In this document: piece by piece, positions 52,848 to 62,496 of the stretch
Numbering within the stretch: the stretch's first letter is position 1
Layout: every line of letters starts with the position of its first letter
Assembly: GCA_022567305.1 (NCBI GenBank)
Contig: JADFHF010000020.1
Coordinates: 1 to 62,832, forward strand
Source: Bacteroidota bacterium
GTDB taxonomy: Bacteria; Bacteroidota; Rhodothermia; Rhodothermales; UBA10348
DNA length: 62,832 bases
Reading direction: 5' to 3'
Notes under the pieces: model-generated
Told to the model about the DNA's origin: nothing
Database searches by the model: none
Seen by the model: only the letters and a program-made list of their open reading frames with translations
Translations under genes and position numbers: made by a program

Positions 52848-53792
52848 GTGTCAACAAAGAACCCGGAAATAGGGCGCGTTTTAGTTACGGGAGGTACCGG
52901 TTTTGTCGGAGGATATGTCGTCCGGACTCTTTTGAAAAACGGATACGTCGTCCGTGTTTTTGCCAGATCGAATAGGCGACGATTAGGGAGTTCAGAAAAT
53001 AGTGAGCGCTCCGAGATCGTACAAGGTGACATTCTTAACCCATCCGTTATTCAACAGGCCGCCGAGAACTGTGATGCAATCATTCACTTGGTCGGGATTA
53101 TTGAAGAAGCTCCCCGCCGGGGTATCACGTTTGATTCGATACACGTAACGGGTACCCGAAACGTGTTAAGCGCAGCCCGATCGGCCGGGGTGCGTTCCGT
53201 TGTCCACATGAGCGCTAATGGCGCTTCCGAGAGCGGGCGAACCGCGTATCAGCGAACCAAGTGGGAAGCAGAAGAACTCGTTCGAAATTCGGGAATGGAG
53301 TATTGGACGATCTTTCGCCCTTCTCTGATCTTTGGAAAACCAGACTCGGGCTGCATAGAGTTCGGGTCGAGGATTGTTGATACTCTGATCAGGCCCTTCC
53401 CGATCTGGCCGATTCCCGGCCGCGGTGACTATCGCCTCCAGCCGGTTGCCGTTGAAAATGTGGCGACGGCCTTTGTCAACGCCCTCGGAAGTCGACGGCA
53501 CTCGGGGAAAACCTATTGTGTCGGTGGACCGGAGACACATTCATATGTCGAGATCTTAGACATGCTGTCGCGTGCCATCGGAAAGAAGCCGCGCCCCAAA
53601 TTGTATCAGCCGATTTGGGGGATGAGACCACTTGTATCCCTGCTCGCACCAACGGGAATCTTACCGATAACACCTGCACAACTGGAATTGCTGATCGGAG
53701 GAAATACGTGTGACTCGAACCAGTTTCAGGAAGATTTCGAGATCCAATTAACCCCCTTCGGGCCGGAATCACTCGCCTATCTCATCGAGTGA
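52848..53792 (+). CDS. NAD(P)-binding SDR, complex I NDUFA9-like
   Basis: An atypical short-chain dehydrogenase of about 314 aa, with the Rossmann motif VLVTGGTGFVGGYV (about 11-24), RVFARSNRR, QGDILNP, HLVGIIEEAP, and the Y-x3-K-like YQRTKWEAEELVR. This composition matches the NDUFA9/complex I 39-kDa-like reductases found in many bacteria; some bind ubiquinone/menaquinone-related enzymes. It can start at GTG 52848 (used) or GTG 52791; neither has a clear ribosome binding site. It is divergent from the LamG gene and converges with the 53845 gene. Confidence 0.88.
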   Translation: MSTKNPEIGRVLVTGGTGFVGGYVVRTLLKNGYVVRVFARSNRRRLGSSENSERSEIVQGDILNPSVIQQAAENCDAIIHLVGIIEEAPRRGITFDSIHVTGTRNVLSAARSAGVRSVVHMSANGASESGRTAYQRTKWEAEELVRNSGMEYWTIFRPSLIFGKPDSGCIEFGSRIVDTLIRPFPIWPIPGRGDYRLQPVAVENVATAFVNALGSRRHSGKTYCVGGPETHSYVEILDMLSRAIGKKPRPKLYQPIWGMRPLVSLLAPTGILPITPAQLELLIGGNTCDSNQFQEDFEIQLTPFGPESLAYLIE

Positions 53793-53844
53793 CGAGTTGG
53801 AACGAGAGACCCACCGCTGGAATCAGTGTGCGTCTACCGGTCGC

Positions 53845-54357
53845 TTACTCCAGATAGGGTTCGGATGAATCGATCGGTTCCGAACGAATTTCGGGATACC
53901 GCTGCAAGATCCTGACGACCGTGTTCCACCGCAGATCTGCGTCCGCATTCTCAGCTGAACTTAACTTGGATGCAGCCTCGTAACTTTCCAGCGCCCGTTG
54001 AAACCACTCGTATGCCACGTAGCCTGATGCCGGTTGTCCCGAATGAAAACTGGCCTTGGCTCTGCGCTCGAAAATCAAGCCTTCGTAGTAGCGTCGACTG
54101 TATTCGTCGGGAAGTCGTTCCAGGAGAGCACATGCATTTCGATAGACGGGCTGCAGTCTTTGCGCGAATTGATCGGTCAATGCAAGAATCAGGATAACCA
54201 GCGCCTCTTCGTTCTCTGAAAAGACGTCCAGAATATCGAGGCAGATGCTCTCGGCTTCGAGAGGCTCGTTCAAAAGGCGATATCGGTGCGCTTTTTCCAG
54301 CGCTTCTGGAATAGATTCGCTTCGAAGTCGCTTCAGTTCATGGGTTTTATTTTCCAT
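53845..54357 (-). CDS. Hypothetical helical-repeat protein downstream of frdD
   Basis: A 170-aa acidic, all-helical protein with TPR-like spacing (AHRYRLLNEPLEAESICLDI, AYEWFQRALESYEAASKL). No signal peptide or transmembrane segment. No family is recognised. It starts 12 bp after frdD and ends the frd transcript, so a role in that complex's assembly is possible, but nothing in the sequence proves it. It converges with the NDUFA9-like gene. Confidence 0.78.
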   Translation of the reverse strand: MENKTHELKRLRSESIPEALEKAHRYRLLNEPLEAESICLDILDVFSENEEALVILILALTDQFAQRLQPVYRNACALLERLPDEYSRRYYEGLIFERRAKASFHSGQPASGYVAYEWFQRALESYEAASKLSSAENADADLRWNTVVRILQRYPEIRSEPIDSSEPYLE

Positions 54358-54369
54358 TTTTAAACACCT

Positions 54370-54720
54370 CTAAAACGTATAAAGCGATAGGGCAGCAAAC
54401 CCCGTAAACGCTATGGCCGAGCCATAACAGAAGAGCGCGACAGGGGCATTTAAGTGCTTGATATGTAACCCGTCATACAGCGTAAATCGAAATCGGTGAG
54501 CCCAATGAAACGCAGATAACGAAACGATGGCCAGAATGGCAAGACGCACCAACGGATTCTCGAACAGACCGTACAGAGATTCATAATCCGGCGCAGCCAG
54601 CCATTCCAACGGAAATGCAACACCGGTCATGAACAACAGGGCTGGCAGACACAAGGCGGCCACAACACCGCCAGCCCCAAAAAGCGCCCACCAAAAAGGT
54701 TCGTTGGATCGTTTGACCAT
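54370..54720 (-). CDS. frdD: Fumarate reductase subunit D (membrane anchor)
   Basis: A 116-aa membrane anchor with three hydrophobic helices. It starts KRSNEPFWWALFGAGGVVAA, closely matching the start of E. coli FrdD, and retains HWAHRFRFTLYDGLHIKH. With FrdC it anchors the FrdAB catalytic dimer and forms the quinone site; this anchor type carries no heme. Third gene of the anchor region, 26 bp after frdC. Confidence 0.92.
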   Translation of the reverse strand: MVKRSNEPFWWALFGAGGVVAALCLPALLFMTGVAFPLEWLAAPDYESLYGLFENPLVRLAILAIVSLSAFHWAHRFRFTLYDGLHIKHLNAPVALFCYGSAIAFTGFAALSLYTF

Positions 54721-54746
54721 TATTTATGCCACGCTTTCGCTTCTCA

Positions 54747-55157
54747 TCAGAAAGTTAACAGCCAGAAAAGCCCGACCGTCACGACGACCCACGTCAAATA
54801 ATTCATCGCTAGAATGACTGATCCGGACACTTTCTTTGCGCCAATGTGAATGACCATGGCCTTGGGGGCCAGGTTAAACCACGTGATGCTATGAAAAACC
54901 AAAAAGAAGAATGCCACCGCGTGAAGGCTGATGGATAAAGGACTCTTCAGCCAGGCTGTGAATGCCGCAAACGCCTCCGGCCCATCCGAGACAGCATTGA
55001 CATACAAGAGCAGTACGACCGCATAGAACACGACAGCGAGGCTGGTCATCTCCCGGAGAATGAACCGGATATAGGCCCATTTCTTAATCCACCAGAGAAT
55101 AGGAAATCTCGGCTCATACAGCCATGGATGATATTTCTGATACCGACCGTATGTCAC
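54747..55157 (-). CDS. frdC: Fumarate reductase subunit C (membrane anchor)
   Basis: A 136-aa anchor with three hydrophobic helices, resembling E. coli FrdC (131 aa): an N-terminal [19 protein letters not shown], and a final segment with [14 protein letters not shown]. FrdC with FrdD forms the quinol site for electron transfer to FrdB. Its start overlaps the frdB stop by 4 nt. This is the four-subunit type D architecture of complex II. Confidence 0.93.
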   Translation of the reverse strand: MTYGRYQKYHPWLYEPRFPILWWIKKWAYIRFILREMTSLAVVFYAVVLLLYVNAVSDGPEAFAAFTAWLKSPLSISLHAVAFFFLVFHSITWFNLAPKAMVIHIGAKKVSGSVILAMNYLTWVVVTVGLFWLLTF

Positions 55158-55915
55158 TGTTTACTGGTCCAGGGCAAGAGTTTTGATTTCCACCAGTCGT
55201 TCGTGCTTGTCACCTTGTACCGCTGAATAGCCCCGGCAGGATCCACGTTCTCGGGGCAAACCTCCGAACACTCGCCAACAAAAGTACACTGCCATATCCC
55301 GTCATCTGTTGAAAGAATATCCATTCTCGTCTCCTGGCCATGATCGCGGCTGTCCAGATTGTATCGCTGTGCTAGAGCGATTGCTGCGGGTCCTATAAAC
55401 GATGGTTCCATTCCATAAATTGGACAGGCAGAATAGCAGAGTAAACAGTTGATGCACATACTGAACTGCTTATACTCGTCGACCTGATCGGGCGTCTGCA
55501 GGTATTCGCCCTCTTCGAGCGGTTTTTCCTCGTCCGTGATAATCCAGGGCTGGATCCGATTCATCTTTTCCATGAAGTCATCCATGGAAATGATCAAGTC
55601 ACGCGCTACAGGAAAATTCGCCAGGGGCTCGACACGGATCGAACCCGGCGCGTAACTCTTGAGAAAGGCCGCGCACGTCAATACCGGTTCCCCGTTTGCC
55701 ATCATACCGCAACTCCCGCACACGCCCATCCGGCACGACCACCTGTACGACAACGAACCATCCAACTCGTCTTTAATGTAATTGAGAGCGTCAAGAATGA
55801 CCCATTCATCGCGCAGCGGGACCGTGAACGTATCGTAGGTCGGTTCGGCCTGTTGCTCGGGCCGGTACCGATACACTTCAAGATCAATCGTCGGTTGTAA
55901 ACCTGAGTTGCTCAT
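55154..55915 (-). CDS. frdB: Fumarate reductase/succinate dehydrogenase iron-sulfur subunit
   Basis: A 253-aa electron-transfer subunit. The N-terminal [2Fe-2S] domain has [19 protein letters not shown]. The C-terminal part carries [12 protein letters not shown] for [4Fe-4S] and [17 protein letters not shown] for [3Fe-4S]. It passes electrons between the FrdA flavin and the quinone in FrdCD. Overlaps frdA by 4 nt (ATGA) and frdC by 4 nt, which implies tight co-expression. Confidence 0.95.
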   Translation of the reverse strand: MSNSGLQPTIDLEVYRYRPEQQAEPTYDTFTVPLRDEWVILDALNYIKDELDGSLSYRWSCRMGVCGSCGMMANGEPVLTCAAFLKSYAPGSIRVEPLANFPVARDLIISMDDFMEKMNRIQPWIITDEEKPLEEGEYLQTPDQVDEYKQFSMCINCLLCYSACPIYGMEPSFIGPAAIALAQRYNLDSRDHGQETRMDILSTDDGIWQCTFVGECSEVCPENVDPAGAIQRYKVTSTNDWWKSKLLPWTSKQ

Positions 55916-57675
55916 TCAGCTTGTTCCTGTCCGTAGACGCGCTCGCCTGGAGGCCAGCGTGTGATCACCACATCTTTGTAATCGATCTTTGGGGCGCCGT
56001 CTCCCTTGTAAGCCATAGAATGCATGAGATAGGAATCATCGTCGCGTACAGGATGATCCGTTCGCTGATGAGAGCCCCGACTCTCCTTTCTGGCTCGGGC
56101 GCTGTGTGCAACTGCTTCGGCCACGTCCAGCATCGCGTCCAATTCCAGCACCGAAATCAACTCAGTATTGTAGGTCAGGCTCCGATCATCGAGAGAAATG
56201 TTGGAGAATCGATCCCTTAGTTCCGCCAACTTATTGCATGTATTTTTCAAACCCTCTTCCGAGCGATAGATGCCCGCACCATCCTCCATGGTATCGCGCA
56301 TTTCAGTCCGAATGGTTGAGATTCGTTCCGTTCCACCTTCTTTGGTCAGATATGACTTGGTGATCCGCTCATCTTCATCGACCACCTGTTTGCGGAGCGG
56401 TGCCAATTCCGTCGGGGATTGCTCGAGTGCGAACTGTGCAGCGGCACGCCCGGCTCTGGCTCCAAATACAAGAAGCTCGGTTAACGAATTCGAACCCAAC
56501 CGATTCGCGCCGTTAATGGAGACGCATGCCACCTCCCCCGCGGCATAAAGCCCTGGTAGCGACGTTGAACCCGTCTTGTCCGTATCTATGCCACCCATGA
56601 AGTAATGCAAAACGGGGCGGACAGGAATCGGCTCATGAACCGGATCGATACCCGCATACTTGGATGCCAGCTCCCGGACAAAGGGAATTTTCTGGTCGAT
56701 TATCTTTTCTCCCAGATGGCGGACATCCAGGTAAACAACGTCGCCAAATTTCCCCTTAATCGTTCGACCCTTTCGCTGCTCGTGGATAAATGCCTGACTG
56801 AGCCGGTCTCTCGGTCCAAGCTCCATACTTTTCTTGACCGGGTGATTTGAATCGGAGACATCAAGTGGTTGACCAAGATTATAATCCTGCAGATACCGGT
56901 ATCCGTCGCTGTTCACAAGAATTCCACCTTCTCCGCGGGCCGCTTCGGTGATCAGAATTCCCGTGCCCGGAAGACCCGTCGGATGGTATTGAACGAATTC
57001 CATGTCCTTAAGCGGAACACCGGCCCGATACGCCATAGACATTCCATCACCGGTTTTTATGGCGCCGTTCGTGGTAAAAGGATAGACTTTTCCCGCGCCG
57101 CCCGTGCATATAATCACAGATCGGCCGGCGATCACTTCAACGCGTCCGGTTCGCTGTTCTAGGGCGGCCACCCCCTGGCAACGACCGTCGTGAATCAGAA
57201 GCGTGGTGGCAAACCACTCGTCGTACGGGACGATGCCGGGATACTTGAGCGACGTTTGAAAGAGCGAATGGAGCATGTGGAATCCGGTCTTGTCTGCAGC
57301 ATACCAGGTCCGCTCTTTCTTCATCCCCCCGAATGGTCGCACGGCAACCTTTCCGTCGGGCTCGCGACTCCACGGACAACCCCAGTGCTCCAATTGGACC
57401 AATTCGTTGGGGGCCTCATTGACGAACAGCTCAATGGCGTCTTGATCGACAAGCCAGTCCCCGCCGGAGATCGTATCAAAGATGTGATTTTCGAAACTGT
57501 CATGGTCCTTGATGACTGCCGCCGCACCACCCTCCGCAGCCACCGTGTGGCTGCGCATCGGATAAACTTTGCTCACCAGCGCGACTTCCAATGATGGATC
57601 GGTTTCAGTCACAGCAATTGCCGCCCGTAGTCCAGCTCCACCTCCTCCTACAATGACAACATCATGGACCGGCAT
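55912..57675 (-). CDS. frdA: Fumarate reductase/succinate dehydrogenase flavoprotein subunit
   Basis: Catalytic subunit of complex II, 587 aa, close to E. coli FrdA along its length. FAD site [11 protein letters not shown] (10-20), covalent-flavin His43 in [20 protein letters not shown], then [20 protein letters not shown] and REGGILVN. Substrate-site His is retained in HYFMGGID and Arg in GANRLGSNS. Odd: the usual HGANR reads NGANR (codon AAC, 56512-56514). The complex interconverts fumarate and succinate with the menaquinone pool, for which genes are in this window. Sequence cannot tell which direction dominates, so sdhA is an alternative name. Confidence 0.95.
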   Translation of the reverse strand: MPVHDVVIVGGGGAGLRAAIAVTETDPSLEVALVSKVYPMRSHTVAAEGGAAAVIKDHDSFENHIFDTISGGDWLVDQDAIELFVNEAPNELVQLEHWGCPWSREPDGKVAVRPFGGMKKERTWYAADKTGFHMLHSLFQTSLKYPGIVPYDEWFATTLLIHDGRCQGVAALEQRTGRVEVIAGRSVIICTGGAGKVYPFTTNGAIKTGDGMSMAYRAGVPLKDMEFVQYHPTGLPGTGILITEAARGEGGILVNSDGYRYLQDYNLGQPLDVSDSNHPVKKSMELGPRDRLSQAFIHEQRKGRTIKGKFGDVVYLDVRHLGEKIIDQKIPFVRELASKYAGIDPVHEPIPVRPVLHYFMGGIDTDKTGSTSLPGLYAAGEVACVSINGANRLGSNSLTELLVFGARAGRAAAQFALEQSPTELAPLRKQVVDEDERITKSYLTKEGGTERISTIRTEMRDTMEDGAGIYRSEEGLKNTCNKLAELRDRFSNISLDDRSLTYNTELISVLELDAMLDVAEAVAHSARARKESRGSHQRTDHPVRDDDSYLMHSMAYKGDGAPKIDYKDVVITRWPPGERVYGQEQAE

Positions 57676-57755
57676 CTGCCAAAAACTTGAACCGTTAGTT
57701 CGAGGGGATGTACGTCAAGAAAGACATGGGGAGAACTCCGCCGTCTTGCGGCTCA

Positions 57756-57784
57756 ACGATACAATGGGATCGCGGCTTATGCAA
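57756..57784 (-). promoter_or_regulatory. Weak candidate promoter for the frd operon
   Basis: On the minus strand TTGCAT (57784-57779), 17 bp, TATCGT (57761-57756). Spacing is ideal, but both hexamers match consensus only partly (three and four of six). It is 80 bp upstream of frdA in an otherwise empty gap of 195 bp. Confidence 0.25.
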
Positions 57785-57870
57785 CCACCGCATATGAATG
57801 GGCGGCAGCGAATTGCTGAGTGAGTTGCCGAGAGTAATGCCCGTCAGTGAACGACCGACTCTACGGCGAT

Positions 57871-58251
57871 CTAATTCAGAAGTGCGGCGGGCACTCTAAC
57901 AACCCGCTTGAGAACCGACGTGAGAACTCGATTCCCGAATTCGACGCGCATACCGCAGCTGGCAACAAAATCCCTATGGATGCTGGACCCTCCCCAAGTG
58001 CATCCAACAATAGACGTAATTACCTCAGTGCCGTAATGCTGATCAAACCACCCACCAGAAACGGCAAAACGATTCGCGTCAAGTTTTCTCGCCCGATAAA
58101 TGGAATTCTGAGTGTAAAGCAGCAACACATCTCCGTCGCTCAAATCATGGCGACGAATCCCAGTGGCCCCGGCTGCTTTTCGGACCAACGTTCTGAGATC
58201 GTGTGCTACTTTCATCGAAGTCTGGTTAAATTTTGTCTCTTTACTCTTCAT
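57871..58251 (-). CDS. Hypothetical conserved-looking small protein
   Basis: A protein of about 126 aa (shorter from ATG 58215, longer from GTG 58281). Its core, HDLSDGDVLLLYTQNSIYR, then RFAVSGGWFD, then VGCTWGGSSIH and EFGNRVLTS, has the feel of a conserved beta-rich domain, which I recall from other uncharacterised bacterial proteins but cannot name. No signal peptide. It lies upstream of frdA on the same strand, separated by 195 bp. Coding status is supported by its length and by the absence of a competing gene. Confidence 0.6.
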   Translation of the reverse strand: MKSKETKFNQTSMKVAHDLRTLVRKAAGATGIRRHDLSDGDVLLLYTQNSIYRARKLDANRFAVSGGWFDQHYGTEVITSIVGCTWGGSSIHRDFVASCGMRVEFGNRVLTSVLKRVVRVPAALLN

Positions 58252-58297
58252 TCCTTCCCGAGTTGCACTCGAGTCAGGCACTTATGCCTGGTCCATT

Positions 58298-58516
58298 CTA
58301 CAAATCGTTTTGCTCTCGATCACTGGCCTCATCGCCTTCAGTCATACTCGGCTCCTTCAAACATGAACTTAACCATTCAGCCGCTCTTTCGTCGTAGTCC
58401 GGTTTCGCCGAGAAAAAATCTGGTAACACTCTACTGTAGACTCCAAAATAATACAAACTCGCCAGGAAGCTCAAAAGAACGACAACGACGGTGACGAATG
58501 TGTCTGAAATAAACAT
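58298..58516 (-). CDS. Hypothetical single-pass membrane peptide
   Basis: A 72-aa open frame with one hydrophobic helix (about 7-28) and a polar, acidic C-terminus. No family is recognised and no strong ribosome binding site is seen before ATG 58516. It is immediately upstream of the previous small protein (17 bp from its longest form). It may be real, or a chance frame; the 200 bp upstream of it (58517-58716) hold no gene I can support. Confidence 0.35.
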   Translation of the reverse strand: MFISDTFVTVVVVLLSFLASLYYFGVYSRVLPDFFSAKPDYDERAAEWLSSCLKEPSMTEGDEASDREQNDL

Positions 58517-58716
58517 TGCGAATACCGTACCCGAGAGTTTCTATTCGTATCGCTTGGGTTCCACTGCAACTGTAGCTCATCGCGGAATTGAGTCCAGATT
58601 CGCAGAATTGACTCCTGTCGTAAAGTAAAACCGTATGTCCCCTGTATCACGTGACGGAATCCTACTGAAGCGTCCAAGATCGTCCAGCATGTTAGACGAT
58701 AACGCCCTGGAACCCC

Positions 58717-59595
58717 TTACCTATAAATACAATCACCAGGGAGCGAATGGACGTAGTATGATGCGAAGTTTCGCGCACTGGGATCGGTACATCCTGCCAA
58801 ATTGAGCAGCTCCACTTTCCGGAATTCGATCGGATGACTCTCGCTCTGAAGGCTAATAAAACCGCTGGAAAGCAGTCTACCCTCTTCCTTGAAATCCGGG
58901 TTGTAGTGGTTGACTACGCCTCCTCCTATCTGGGGCAACCGATACGACAACACATCTTCACCTTCAATTCGGTGCGTGATGAGCGAATCGCCAAGAACCT
59001 CGACTTCAACCCGGATCCATGCCTCACCGTAATATGTTTTGGACATCGAAGGAATACAGTGCGTGGTAACGAGCGAATCTCCCATCACGACATGCGTGCC
59101 GGGCGTGCACAGGTTTGCCGTCGGGCGATCCCCTTCGCCCGTCCCTCCAAGTAGCTGCACCTCGATAGAAATCGGAAAGTCCTGATCCTTCGTCATGCTC
59201 TCAGCGGGTTGTGAATGGATCATGATGCCGCTGTTTCGGAGTGCCCAATCCGGCCCGCCATTCAATTGTTCGCCGGTAAATCGATACTCTACCGCAATCA
59301 CGTAATAAGAAAATTCTTCCTTGTACACCAGGACGCCAAAGTCATCTCTGAACTCATCATAGGCATCGTATGCAACTTTCAGAACTCCATCCTCAACCCG
59401 AAACGTATCACCGAAATTATCATTCAGTTCCCTTCCGGTAAGCTTGACATCCCAGTCCAAAAGATCCTGTCCATTGAAGAGTTGAATCCAGTCCGATGCG
59501 TCCGGAGTCTGATTCTGACAGTTCGTCACTGACATGGACAACAGCACAACACCAAAAAATAGAGCGGGGTGCCTGCGAGCGTGAGAATAGGTCAT
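58717..59595 (-). CDS. DUF1080 (3-keto-disaccharide hydrolase-like) lipoprotein
   Basis: A 292-aa exported lipoprotein (signal region ending VTNC, Cys about 26). The DUF1080 concanavalin-like fold is indicated by DWIQLFNGQDLLDWDVKL, then FRVEDGVLKV, NSGIMIHSQ, and LSSGFISLQSESHPIEFRKVEL, the closing motif of the family. Relatives hydrolyse 3-keto-glycosides or bind sugars. The last 30 residues (GCTDPSARNFASYYV and on) carry extra Cys. It follows the DinB-like gene with a 4-nt overlap. Confidence 0.9.
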   Translation of the reverse strand: MTYSHARRHPALFFGVVLLSMSVTNCQNQTPDASDWIQLFNGQDLLDWDVKLTGRELNDNFGDTFRVEDGVLKVAYDAYDEFRDDFGVLVYKEEFSYYVIAVEYRFTGEQLNGGPDWALRNSGIMIHSQPAESMTKDQDFPISIEVQLLGGTGEGDRPTANLCTPGTHVVMGDSLVTTHCIPSMSKTYYGEAWIRVEVEVLGDSLITHRIEGEDVLSYRLPQIGGGVVNHYNPDFKEEGRLLSSGFISLQSESHPIEFRKVELLNLAGCTDPSARNFASYYVHSLPGDCIYR

Positions 59596-60107
59596 AAATA
59601 CCGCTCGTTGAGAACACGCATGTGATGTTCTACATGTCCTGCGATGATATACATGAGAGCGCGGACCGTGAATGAAAAGCCAGATGCCATTCCCGATCGA
59701 CTCCGGATTTTTTCATCGAAACTGGAAAACAGCACGATGGACGCAGACCGGAGATGGTCGAATTCATCCATGAGCGATTGCAGCGTTCGATCGTCAAAGT
59801 TGGCTCCCTCCATCACTTCATTCTGATCCATCCCGGCTAAAGGCGTACTGTCGTTTCTGGCCATCCGAAGGGCTCTGTACGTCAAAATCCACTCTGTGTC
59901 GACGATGTGGCCAACCACCTCTTTAGCACTCCATTTCCCTTCTGCGTATCGGTAGTCAATTCGAGATTCAGGAAAGGAAGAAAGTAGATCGTTCATTCGT
60001 AGCTTCTGAGACAATAATACGCCCAGTATTTCGGCATCGGGTACCTGATCGATATACTCTTTATAGAATACGTTGTATTCGTCCGGTGTAGGCCGCGCGA
60101 TTTCCAT
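59592..60107 (-). CDS. DinB family protein
   Basis: A 171-aa DinB-superfamily four-helix bundle. EYIDQVPDAEILGVLLSQ at the start, WSAKEVVGHIVDTEWIL (first metal His region) and AGHVEHHMRVLNERYL at the end (HxxxH-type ligands). Related proteins are thiol transferases or metal-dependent enzymes; the function is unknown. I use ATG 60107 (MEIARPTPDEY) because DinB proteins of this group begin just there. The longer frame to 60428 runs into the divergent haloperoxidase gene and is rejected. Confidence 0.85.
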   Translation of the reverse strand: MEIARPTPDEYNVFYKEYIDQVPDAEILGVLLSQKLRMNDLLSSFPESRIDYRYAEGKWSAKEVVGHIVDTEWILTYRALRMARNDSTPLAGMDQNEVMEGANFDDRTLQSLMDEFDHLRSASIVLFSSFDEKIRSRSGMASGFSFTVRALMYIIAGHVEHHMRVLNERYL

Positions 60108-60282
60108 TTGAATGGGCGGTTCGAGTTGATGAATGTGAGCGAATGATAACTCCGCCGTAAATGTATTGGAAGTCCCGGGGGTTTCACGGCTCATTGCTTC
60201 CTCGGCGCGTCGTCGTAGCGAATTGCGGGGTGCGTTCGTACTTTTTCGCAAAGTAGCGAGAGGAGCACACCGAGGCTGATAC

Positions 60283-62490
60283 ATGAAAAAGTGGATTGGG
60301 CTGTTGTTCGCTGTTATTTTCGCAGCATTCTCAGTAAAGCGGGCAGAGGCACAGGAGCACTCGGTTGCCCGGCTCTGGAATGAGGCGCTACTACAGGCCA
60401 TTCGAGAAGATTTTGCGCGCCCCACCATTCATGCTCGAAATCTGTTTCATGTCTCGGTCGCGATGTATGACGCCTGGGCAGTATTTGATGGAATTGCACG
60501 GCCTTATCTCGCCGGCAATACGGTAAATGGTTTCTCGTGTCCCCTTTTTGACCTGAATCCTCCCGAAGATTTGGAGGCGGCTCGACAAGAAGCGATCAGC
60601 TACGCCGCGTATCGCGTCCTGATTCAACGCTTTCGTTACTCCCCTGGAGCCCAGGTATCCGTGGGTCGGTTTGTGCAACTGCTACACTCACTTGGATACA
60701 GTATTTCCTCTCTGTCTTCGGATTACACAACTGGATCACCCGCCGCGCTCGGAAACTACATCGGTCAGTGCGTCCTCGACTATGGTCTTCAGGATGGATC
60801 CAACGAAGCAAATGGTTATGCCATTCAGAGTTATGTGCCGGTAAATCCGCCGATCGCAGGCGCTCTTCCCGGAAATCCAGGCCTGCTGTTTCCAAATCGG
60901 TGGCAACCGATCACATTCCCGCTCTTTATCGATCAATCGGGAAACGTAACTGAGGGAACAACCCCGGAATTTGTAAGCCCGGAATGGGGACGGGTATCAC
61001 CCTTTGCGCTCAGCCGAGTAGACCTGTCTATCTACGAGCGGGATGGCACCGAATACTGGGTTTATCATGATCCAGGTCCACCTCCTCTCCTCAGTGAGAC
61101 CGGCACCGATCTGGACGACGATTACAAATGGGGATTCGATCTTGTTGCCAACTGGTCTTCGCACTTGGATCCTTCCGACGGTGTCTTGTGGGACATCTCT
61201 CCCGGGTCGATCGGAAATATCGACTCATTCCCCCAGACGTCGGAGGGATTCCGCACCTTTTATGATCGGTTAAACGGGGGTGATCCGGGCACAGGGCACG
61301 CTTTTAACCCTTTCACTGGTCAGCCGTACGAGAAGCAGGTCGTACCGCGCGGGGATTACGCCCGCGTTCTTGCTGAATTTTGGGCAGACGGCCCCGATTC
61401 CGAGACACCACCCGGTCACTGGTTCACGATCGTGAACTACTTGAACGATCATCCTGATCTGGTCAAACGATTTCGGGGAGAAGGGCCGATTCTAGGTGAT
61501 TTGGAGTGGGACGTAAAATCGTATTTCCTTCTTGGAGGCACTATGCACGATGCTGCCATAACCGCCTGGGGCATCAAAGGGTGGTATGACTACGTTCGGC
61601 CGATATCCGCAATCCGGTATATGGCCGACAACGGGCAGAGCACGGATCCCGGACTTCCCAACTACTCCACGGAGGGAATTCCTCTAGTTGATGGACTGAT
61701 CGAACAGGTCATGTCTGATGACCCGCTCGTCGGGCTTGGAGGAGAACATTTAGGAAAAATCAAATTGTACGCCTGGCGCGGTCCGGATTTTATTGGTGAC
61801 CCGGCCGCAGACGCCGCCGGTGTGGGCTGGATTCTTGCAGAAAATTGGTGGCCGTACCAGAGACCTACATTCATTACGCCACCTTTTGCAGGCTATATAT
61901 CCGGGCATTCCACCTACTCTCGAGCCGCCGCCGAAGCGCTAACCCTACTGACAGGGGATCCATTCTTTCCCGGTGGGATGGGTGTTTTTGAAGCTCCGCG
62001 GAACGAATTTCTCGTCTTTGAAGAGGGTCCGAGCGTCGATATTGTGCTTCAGTGGGCGACGTATCGGGACGCCTCGGACCAGTGCAGTCTCTCTAGAATC
62101 TGGGGAGGAATTCATCCTCCTGCCGATGACATTCCGGGAAGAATCAAGGGCGAAATACTGGGAGTAGATGCCTTTTTGTTTGCGGAATTATACTTCAACG
62201 GCGTTATCACGTCGAATGAAACGATCTCTCTCCCCAAGGAGGTGTCCGTGTTGTCGGCTTACCCGAATCCCGTTAACCGGGGCGATCTAATTCGGCTCGA
62301 ATTTAGGCAACCCGCCGACCACACCATACTCGAGGCATTCAATATGCTGGGCCAGCGGATCCGAATCGAAACGGTTTTCGGGGGAACAACCGCTACCATG
62401 AATACAGACAATTTCTCACCTGGTGTCTATATCATTCGCCTGAGCGAGGAAGGCTCTGTACCCATTCACAATATGGTGGTCGTCCAGTAA
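60283..62490 (+). CDS. Vanadium haloperoxidase-like PAP2 enzyme with T9SS sorting domain
   Basis: A 735-aa exported enzyme. Signal peptide about 1-23 (EAQ). All vanadate/phosphate-site motifs are present: K-x6-RP in KGWYDYVRP (about 430-438), SGH in YISGHSTYSR (about 539-541), and SR-x5-H in SRIWGGIH (about 603-611), so the residues that hold vanadate (or phosphate) are conserved. The N-terminal helical domain (about 30-250) resembles those of vanadium chloroperoxidases. The C-terminal 75 residues are a type IX sorting domain (LSAYPNPVNRGDLIRLEF, NFSPGVYIIRLSEEG). It may oxidise halides or act as a phosphatase. Divergent from the DinB gene. Confidence 0.9.
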   Translation: MKKWIGLLFAVIFAAFSVKRAEAQEHSVARLWNEALLQAIREDFARPTIHARNLFHVSVAMYDAWAVFDGIARPYLAGNTVNGFSCPLFDLNPPEDLEAARQEAISYAAYRVLIQRFRYSPGAQVSVGRFVQLLHSLGYSISSLSSDYTTGSPAALGNYIGQCVLDYGLQDGSNEANGYAIQSYVPVNPPIAGALPGNPGLLFPNRWQPITFPLFIDQSGNVTEGTTPEFVSPEWGRVSPFALSRVDLSIYERDGTEYWVYHDPGPPPLLSETGTDLDDDYKWGFDLVANWSSHLDPSDGVLWDISPGSIGNIDSFPQTSEGFRTFYDRLNGGDPGTGHAFNPFTGQPYEKQVVPRGDYARVLAEFWADGPDSETPPGHWFTIVNYLNDHPDLVKRFRGEGPILGDLEWDVKSYFLLGGTMHDAAITAWGIKGWYDYVRPISAIRYMADNGQSTDPGLPNYSTEGIPLVDGLIEQVMSDDPLVGLGGEHLGKIKLYAWRGPDFIGDPAADAAGVGWILAENWWPYQRPTFITPPFAGYISGHSTYSRAAAEALTLLTGDPFFPGGMGVFEAPRNEFLVFEEGPSVDIVLQWATYRDASDQCSLSRIWGGIHPPADDIPGRIKGEILGVDAFLFAELYFNGVITSNETISLPKEVSVLSAYPNPVNRGDLIRLEFRQPADHTILEAFNMLGQRIRIETVFGGTTATMNTDNFSPGVYIIRLSEEGSVPIHNMVVVQ

Positions 62491-62496
62491 ACCCGA

